A DNA stretch of 45,899 bases from Prevotella sp. UBA4339 (GTDB lineage: Bacteria; Bacteroidota; Bacteroidia; Bacteroidales; Bacteroidaceae): contig DGTJ01000056.1 in the NCBI GenBank assembly GCA_002393725.1, forward strand, positions 1 to 45,899, read 5' to 3'. How positions within the stretch are numbered: position 1 is the first letter of the stretch; the number at the start of each line of letters is the position of its first letter. A program made the position numbers and the translations under genes. Positions 41,232-45,899 of this stretch are shown piece by piece. Under the pieces are notes generated by a model that was not told the origin of the DNA, searched no databases, and saw only the letters and a list, made by a program, of their open reading frames with translations.

Positions 41232-41390
41232 ATGGCACAAATTGCAAGACCATCAAAGAGCACCCAGAAAAAGGTGGCTTATGAGAGAAAGGTAGAGGAC
41301 AAGGGTAGGAAGGTTATTAACTGGATCTTCGGAGTGTTGGTTCTGTTGGCAATCGCATTCGTCGCTTATTCTGTATTCATCGTGAGCTGA
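41232..41390 (+). CDS. Small single-pass membrane protein, 52 residues
   Basis: ATG at 41232, TGA at 41388-41390. A Lys/Arg-rich N-terminal half (RPSKSTQKKVAYERKVEDK) is followed by one membrane helix (WIFGVLVLLAIAFVAYSVFI). No family recognised. It sits 27 nt after prfB, and its stop overlaps the ATG of the CYTH gene (TGATG), which argues for translation. Confidence 0.65.
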   Translation: MAQIARPSKSTQKKVAYERKVEDKGRKVINWIFGVLVLLAIAFVAYSVFIVS

Positions 41391-41884
41391 TGGCTAACGG
41401 TACGGGATTAGAGATCGAACGCAAGTTCCTTGTCGTCGGCAGCAGTTATAAGCAGGCTGCTTATGCCAGCAGCCGAATCTGCCAAGGGTATATCTGCAGC
41501 AGTCGCGGGCGCACTGTCAGAGTGCGCATACGCGACTCTCGCGGGTATCTTACTATCAAGGGCCCTTCGGACAACGGAGGCCTCAGCCGCTATGAGTTTG
41601 AGAAGGAGATAACGCTAAGTGAGGCGGAGAGCCTGATGAAACTCTGTGAGCCGGGGATAATAGACAAGACCCGCTATCTCGTAAAAAGCGGAAAGCACAC
41701 ATTCGAGGTGGATGAGTTTCATGGCGAGAACGAAGGCCTGGTGATGGCAGAGGTGGAACTCGACTATGATGACGAGCCATACGAGAGTCCGTCGTTTATA
41801 GGAGAGGAGGTCACAGGTGACCGCCGCTATTACAACTCACAGCTGAAAGACCATCCCTTTACCTCCTGGCAAAGAGAAGTATGA
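41390..41884 (+). CDS. CYTH domain protein (triphosphatase/adenylate cyclase-like)
   Basis: 164 residues. EIERKFLV at residues 8-15 is the defining CYTH signature; alternating basic/acidic strands follow (TVRVRIRDSRGYLTIKG, YEFEKEI, FEVDEFHGENEGLVMAEVELD), as in inorganic triphosphatases that bind two metal ions in a tunnel. The length is normal for single-domain bacterial CYTH proteins. It is translationally coupled to the upstream small membrane protein. The last 26 bp overlap the convergent VanZ-like gene. The likely reaction is hydrolysis of inorganic triphosphate or a similar substrate. Confidence 0.88.
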   Translation: MANGTGLEIERKFLVVGSSYKQAAYASSRICQGYICSSRGRTVRVRIRDSRGYLTIKGPSDNGGLSRYEFEKEITLSEAESLMKLCEPGIIDKTRYLVKSGKHTFEVDEFHGENEGLVMAEVELDYDDEPYESPSFIGEEVTGDRRYYNSQLKDHPFTSWQREV

Positions 41885-42248
41885 TGCCGATGGCGGCAGC
41901 AAGGGTGCATCCCGTGGTGTTTGCAGCAAGGTCAAGCCAGTCGCCGTTGCGACGGCCGAAGGTGCAGTACTCCTGAAGGAGCTCCAGCACCCCGCTCATT
42001 ATCACTGGTGCCAGCCAAGCCCAACGGAACAGTTTCCCGCTGTCATGCTGCTTGTGCCTGAACAGATACTCAAGCCAGATGACTGTACACGTGCCACCAT
42101 ACATCACTATATGTACCCACTTGTCGATAAACTTCACATCGTCAAGCGGTGTCTCTGGGAAAAACGGCATTAGGGAGAGAATCCATACCAAAGTGACGCA
42201 TGTCACCGAAAACGGATAATTCCTTACAAAATGTAGCAAAATACCCAT
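41859..42248 (-). CDS. VanZ-like family membrane protein
   Basis: 129 residues with four likely membrane helices. VKFIDKWVHIVMYGGTC, GVLELLQEYCTFGRRNGDWLDLAANTTG and the hydrophobic end are characteristic of VanZ-like proteins. The function is unknown in Bacteroidetes (VanZ itself gives low teicoplanin resistance). It has its own promoter at 42269 and overlaps the convergent CYTH gene by 26 bp. Confidence 0.85.
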   Translation of the reverse strand: MGILLHFVRNYPFSVTCVTLVWILSLMPFFPETPLDDVKFIDKWVHIVMYGGTCTVIWLEYLFRHKQHDSGKLFRWAWLAPVIMSGVLELLQEYCTFGRRNGDWLDLAANTTGCTLAAAIGIILLFARR

Positions 42249-42268
42249 GTCTGTCTTTGTTTTTGCTG

Positions 42269-42276
42269 CAAAATTA
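42269..42276 (-). promoter_or_regulatory. Promoter -7 box of the VanZ-like gene
   Basis: Minus-strand TAATTTTG (forward CAAAATTA) followed by C, 20 bp before the ATG at 42248. Confidence 0.6.
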
Positions 42277-42319
42277 GAAAAAAATCTCCATTCTTAATCC
42301 TCATTTATCATTTATTTTG

Positions 42320-42327
42320 TATTTTTG
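42320..42327 (+). promoter_or_regulatory. Promoter -7 box of the NSS transporter pair
   Basis: TATTTTTG followed by C; it lies inside the longest open frame, so the transporter start must be at 42338 or 42353. Confidence 0.6.
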
Positions 42328-42352
42328 CAGACGAAATATGGTAAGAACAGGA

Positions 42353-43723
42353 ATGGCTAAACTGGAAAGGGCAAAATTCGGCAGCAAGATTGGTATAATC
42401 CTTGCCACTGCAGGTTCCGCTGTCGGACTGGGTAATGTATGGAGGTTTCCATATATGACGGGGCAGAATGGCGGTGCTGTGTTTATTATGATTTATATCG
42501 GGTGCGTGCTCCTTTTGGGGATACCCTGTATGATTAGTGAGTTCATAATCGGGCGTCATGCCCAGGCAAATACTGCGAGGGCCTTTAAGAAGATAGGAGG
42601 CCGCAACCCATTGTCGTATATCGGGTATATGAGCGTATTAACCTGCTTCCTCATCACCAGCTACTATGCTGTGGTGTCAGGATGGTGCCTGCAGTATATC
42701 AGTGCGTCACTGGCGGGTCGCATGTCGGGCGGTAGTCCTGAGTTCTTCGCCAGCTATTTCACCAACTTCATGCAGGATCCCGTTAAGCCGGTGTTCTGGA
42801 CATTCATCGTGCTGGGCATCACTGCGCTGGTGGTCATTCATGGTGTCCGTGACGGTATCGAGAAGGCATCGAAGGTGATGATGCCCGTGCTGTTTATCCT
42901 GCTGCTGATTATCGTGGGAGCCTCGTGTATGCTGCCTGATGCGTATAAGGGTATAGAGTTCCTTTTCAAGCCAGACTATAAGATGATCAACGGTGAGGTG
43001 TTCCTCTCAGCCCTCGGCCAGTCGTTCTATTCGATGAGCATAGCAATGGGTTGTATCTGTACCTATGCCAGTTACTTCTCGAAGCATACCAACCTCACAA
43101 GCTCTGCAGTACAGATAGGTGTGATAGATACTATTGTCGCCATATTGGCGGGCCTTATGATCTTTCCTGCAGCATTCTCCGTGGGAGTGAATCCCGACAG
43201 CGGCCCGTCGCTGATATTCATCACACTGCCGAATGTGTTCCAGCAGGCCTTCGGAAGTATTCCGGCACTCTGCTATGCCATCTCTCTGACGTTCTTCACG
43301 CTCTTGTCGATGGCTGCCCTCACGTCGCTGATATCCCTGTTGGAGGTTTGTACGGCATTCTGTCAGGAGGAGTTCCGCATAACCCGCCGCAAGGCAGCCG
43401 TAGCAGTCACCGTGATGTGCATACTGACGGGCACACTCTGCTCACTGTCGTTAGGACCGACGGGCACAATGTTCCACTTCTTCGAGGAGCCTCTCTTCGA
43501 CATCTTCGACTTCGTGACCGGACAGATATTCCTGCCTGTCGTGGGATTCCTCACGTGCATCCTCATTGGCTGGTTCGTGCCTCATAAGATGGTGAGGGAT
43601 GAGTTTACTAACAATGGTACTCTGCGGGTGAGTCATTTGTTCCATGTGTACATCTTCCTTATAAAGTATGCCTGTCCGATAGCCATACTCTGGATATTCC
43701 TTCACCAACTGGAGCTGATTTGA
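42353..43723 (+). CDS. Sodium-dependent transporter, NSS/SNF family (first of two)
   Basis: 456 residues from the ATG at 42353 (42338 is an alternative with a leader of only a few nt). Na+-coupled amino-acid-type symporter with about 11-12 membrane helices. FGSKIGIILATAGSAVGLGNVWRFPY in the first helix holds the sodium- and substrate-binding residues of the LeuT fold. Later helices include FSMSIAMGCICTYASY and MIFPAAFSVG. The substrate is not visible. It is followed after 10 nt by a close paralog in the same orientation. The pair also shares the promoter at 42320. Confidence 0.92.
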   Translation: MAKLERAKFGSKIGIILATAGSAVGLGNVWRFPYMTGQNGGAVFIMIYIGCVLLLGIPCMISEFIIGRHAQANTARAFKKIGGRNPLSYIGYMSVLTCFLITSYYAVVSGWCLQYISASLAGRMSGGSPEFFASYFTNFMQDPVKPVFWTFIVLGITALVVIHGVRDGIEKASKVMMPVLFILLLIIVGASCMLPDAYKGIEFLFKPDYKMINGEVFLSALGQSFYSMSIAMGCICTYASYFSKHTNLTSSAVQIGVIDTIVAILAGLMIFPAAFSVGVNPDSGPSLIFITLPNVFQQAFGSIPALCYAISLTFFTLLSMAALTSLISLLEVCTAFCQEEFRITRRKAAVAVTVMCILTGTLCSLSLGPTGTMFHFFEEPLFDIFDFVTGQIFLPVVGFLTCILIGWFVPHKMVRDEFTNNGTLRVSHLFHVYIFLIKYACPIAILWIFLHQLELI

Positions 43724-43733
43724 ATTAGTGATT

Positions 43734-45089
43734 ATGTCAGACAGGACGAATTTCGGTAGCAGGCTGGGTATTGTCCTTGCTACGGCAGGTTCTGCCGTAG
43801 GTCTGGGCAATGTGTGGCGATTCCCATATATGACAGGTCAGAATGGCGGTGCTGCCTTTATCATCCTTTATCTTGGCTGCATCCTGCTTCTGGGTATTCC
43901 CGGTATGGTGAGTGAGTTTATCGTGGGCCGTCACTCGCAGTCGAATGCAGCCCGCGCTTACGCCTCCTTCTCAAAGAGCAGAGCTTGGGGAGCGATAGGT
44001 ATCCTTGGCATCCTGACGTCTACCATCATCCTTGGGTTCTATGCTGTAGTGGCTGGTTGGTGTCTTTATTATCTTGGAGCTTCGGCAGTGGGGCAGCTAA
44101 AGGGCGATCCCGCATTTGTGCGTAGTTTCTTCAGCACTTTTTCCAGCGATCCTGTCAGGCCGGCTGTTCTGGGAGTCGCCTTTGTCCTGATGACTCACCT
44201 CATAATCGTTCGTGGTGTTCGTGACGGTATTGAGAAAGCCTCAAAGGTGCTTATGCCGATACTTTTCATATTGCTGTTGGTGATTGTAGTAGCTTCATGT
44301 TCACTGCCTGGAGCGTCGAAGGGTATAGAGTTTCTCCTGAAGCCGGACTTCTCCAAGGTAGGGCCGAATGTGTTTCTCGAGGCCTTAGGTCAGGCGTTCT
44401 TCTCGCTGAGTCTCGGCACAGCATGTCTTTGCACCTATGCCAGCTATTTCTCACGCAGTACCCGTCTTCACCAGTCAGCCACTCAGATAGCTGTCATCGA
44501 TTTCTTCATCGCCCTCCTCTCAGGGCTGATGATTTTTCCTGCCGCATTTTCTGTGGGCGTACATCCCGACAGCGGGCCTTCGCTGATTTTCATCACTCTG
44601 CCCACAGTGTTCCAGCAGGCTTTCAGCTTCTCTCCTCTGCTGGGCTATGTCGTCTCAGTGATGTTCTATGCCCTGTTGGTGTTCGCAGCCCTGACATCGA
44701 CAATCTCGATGCATGAGATAGGTACGGCATTCTTCCACGAGGAGCTGAAGATCAGACGCTCTGGTGCTGCGTGGATCCTCACGGGGATATGCAGTGTGCT
44801 GTGCGTGCTATGCTCGTTGTCGGTAGGAAACTCTGACATATCACTGTTCGGAAAGTCTCTGATGGACTTCTGCGACTATGTTACTGCACAGCTGATGCTG
44901 CCTGCAGGAGCATTCTTTACGAGCATCCTCGTAGGGTGGGTGGCATCCAGAGGTCTTGTCTACGAGGAGTTCACCAACTATAATACTGCTCGCGGCAGGC
45001 AGCTCTTTACATATTACATATTCTGTGTGAGATACGTTGTGCCAGTATGTATCTTCCTGATACTGTTGCACCAGTTCGGGTTAATATGA
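43734..45089 (+). CDS. Sodium-dependent transporter, NSS/SNF family (second of two)
   Basis: 451 residues from the ATG at 43734; an in-frame GTG at 43728 precedes it. Same layout as the upstream gene: FGSRLGIVLATAGSAVGLGNVWRFPY, FSLSLGTACLCTYASYFSRSTRL and MIFPAAFSVGVHPDSGPSL. Many stretches are shared, so the pair arose by tandem duplication. The two proteins may transport different amino acids; heteromer formation is not expected for this family. The helix-hairpin-helix gene follows after 10 nt, in the same operon. Confidence 0.92.
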   Translation: MSDRTNFGSRLGIVLATAGSAVGLGNVWRFPYMTGQNGGAAFIILYLGCILLLGIPGMVSEFIVGRHSQSNAARAYASFSKSRAWGAIGILGILTSTIILGFYAVVAGWCLYYLGASAVGQLKGDPAFVRSFFSTFSSDPVRPAVLGVAFVLMTHLIIVRGVRDGIEKASKVLMPILFILLLVIVVASCSLPGASKGIEFLLKPDFSKVGPNVFLEALGQAFFSLSLGTACLCTYASYFSRSTRLHQSATQIAVIDFFIALLSGLMIFPAAFSVGVHPDSGPSLIFITLPTVFQQAFSFSPLLGYVVSVMFYALLVFAALTSTISMHEIGTAFFHEELKIRRSGAAWILTGICSVLCVLCSLSVGNSDISLFGKSLMDFCDYVTAQLMLPAGAFFTSILVGWVASRGLVYEEFTNYNTARGRQLFTYYIFCVRYVVPVCIFLILLHQFGLI

Positions 45090-45099
45090 TTGAGTCTGG

Positions 45100-45804
45100 A
45101 TGATAAAAGAGCTCTTTTATCTGAAGAAGTCTGACCGTAAGGTGGTCTTGTCGCTTCTGGTGGTGATAGTCATCGCTATGACGGTGATATTCTTTGCAGG
45201 CGGCAGCGAGGAGACAAATGCGCCTCTGCCGGCTGACACCCTCATGCAGAAACCGGGCTATCGTCGTGATACTACGCGCAAGCAGCCTCACCGTGAGCGT
45301 ACGATATATGTTCGCACCAAGGTGGTCTATCGTGATACTGCCTTTGCCCGAGGCAAGGCCTATAGTGCTGCACGAAGCGACTCTGCCGCATCCGTCTATC
45401 CGGCGAAGATCAAGGCTGGTGAGCATGTCAACCTCTGTACTGCTGATACCACTGTGCTGAAGACCGTCCCGGGTATTGGCGGATATTTCGCACGGAAGAT
45501 AGTGCGGTATGGTGAGCGTCTGGGAGGCTACGTCAGTGTCGACCAGCTCGATGAGATAGAAGGCTTCCCCCTGGATGCAAAGGAGTATTTCGTGATAGAG
45601 AGCCCTTCTCCCCGTAAGTTGAACCTCAACCGGCTGTCGCTTGACGAGCTGAAAAAGCATCCGTATATCAACTTCTATCAAGCACGTGAGATAACGACCT
45701 ATCGCAGGCTTCACGGCCCTCTGAAGTCGCTCTCCGACCTCCGCCTGTCAAGAGACTTTCCACCGGATGTCATAGCACGTCTGCAGCCTTATGTGGAGTT
45801 CTGA
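45100..45804 (+). CDS. Helix-hairpin-helix (ComEA-like) protein with N-terminal membrane anchor
   Basis: 234 residues. One membrane helix at about residues 15-33 (VVLSLLVVIVIAMTVIFFAGG), a Lys/Arg-rich linker, then tandem helix-hairpin-helix repeats. VNLCTADTTVLKTVPGIGGYFARKIVRYGERLGGY is the first (about 110-145). NLNRLSLDELKKHPYINFYQAREITTYRRLHGPLKSLSDLRL is the second (about 170-212). Such repeats bind DNA without sequence specificity, as in ComEA, the DNA receptor for uptake. A DNA-uptake role is possible but not shown. A terminator follows at 45813. Confidence 0.85.
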   Translation: MIKELFYLKKSDRKVVLSLLVVIVIAMTVIFFAGGSEETNAPLPADTLMQKPGYRRDTTRKQPHRERTIYVRTKVVYRDTAFARGKAYSAARSDSAASVYPAKIKAGEHVNLCTADTTVLKTVPGIGGYFARKIVRYGERLGGYVSVDQLDEIEGFPLDAKEYFVIESPSPRKLNLNRLSLDELKKHPYINFYQAREITTYRRLHGPLKSLSDLRLSRDFPPDVIARLQPYVEF

Positions 45805-45812
45805 GCAAATTT

Positions 45813-45848
45813 ATTGCCGAAAGTTTGGCGCTTTCGGCAATTTTGTTT
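45813..45848 (+). terminator. Terminator after the NSS-HHH operon
   Basis: TTGCCGAAAG (45814-45823) pairs perfectly with CTTTCGGCAA (45831-45840), followed by TTTTGTTT. Confidence 0.88.
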
Positions 45849-45855
45849 ATCTTTG
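45848..45855 (+). promoter_or_regulatory. Promoter -7 box of the last gene
   Basis: TATCTTTG ends 3 bp before the ATG at 45859, implying a leaderless transcript. It overlaps the end of the terminator T-tract. Confidence 0.65.
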
Positions 45856-45858
45856 CCG

Positions 45859-45899
45859 ATGGAAACTAAGGACTTTAAGAATATGTTTGGACTTGGAAT
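45859..45899 (+). CDS. Start of an unknown gene, cut by the window end
   Basis: Thirteen codons are visible (METKDFKNMFGLG), directly behind a -7 box. There is too little to assign a family. Confidence 0.5.
   Translation, partial: METKDFKNMFGLG

Overview
The window looks like chromosome from a plant-fibre-degrading Prevotella-like member of the Bacteroidales. The promoters that can be read follow the Bacteroidetes pattern (-7 box TAnnTTTG, sometimes with a TTTG box about 20 bp upstream). The gene content (xylan enzyme fusions, HU-like/smalltalk pair, BT4734/DUF3987 protein) also fits that group. No rRNA, tRNA or CRISPR array was seen.

Region 1 (1-19.7 kb) is a xylan/glucuronoarabinoxylan degradation locus. 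A FucP-type sugar:H+ symporter (minus strand, cut by the window start) diverges from three plus-strand transcription units. Unit 1 is GH97, GH3, a histidine-type phosphatase and GH43. Unit 2 is a CE6-CE1 double esterase, a GH10 xylanase-CE1 feruloyl esterase fusion, a CE15-like glucuronoyl esterase and GH95. Unit 3 is a second GH3 behind a structured leader. Together these could cut the xylan backbone (GH10, GH3), remove acetyl, feruloyl and glucuronoyl esters (CE6, CE1, CE15), remove arabinose (GH43) and remove terminal galactosyl or fucosyl caps (GH97, GH95). The symporter would then import L-fucose or L-galactose. No SusC/SusD pair or regulator lies in the window.

Region 2 (19.7-34 kb) is accessory DNA. 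Its frame is a Bacteroidetes module: M15 peptidase, a small unknown protein, a BT4734/DUF3987 primase-helicase-like protein, two small proteins, a 426-aa unknown, and at the far side an HU-like protein with a 33-aa smalltalk protein. A six-gene minus-strand operon (32084 to 25756) lies inside this frame: Xre regulator, ImmA/IrrE protease, PIN nuclease, MazG-like pyrophosphohydrolase, a 904-aa PD-(D/E)XK nuclease/DUF2075 helicase fused to a LexA/UmuD-like S24 autoprotease, and a 515-aa unknown. The last three genes are visibly AT-rich. I read this operon as a candidate anti-phage or DNA-damage-responsive system and the best candidate for an undescribed system here. The same region carries iteron-like CTGCAACA repeats at four sites. 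Two of these form inverted arms exactly concentric with a 22-bp palindrome. It also holds two copies of a leader element with a covarying stem, a 13-bp tandem repeat next to a homopolymer tract, and a covarying hairpin repeat.

Region 3 (34-45.9 kb) is mostly core genome: a DUF4450-type glycosidase-like protein, a GNAT acetyltransferase, an acyl-CoA synthetase, release factor 2 without the frameshift site, a small membrane protein, a CYTH protein, a VanZ-like protein, two tandem NSS transporters, a helix-hairpin-helix protein and the start of one more gene.
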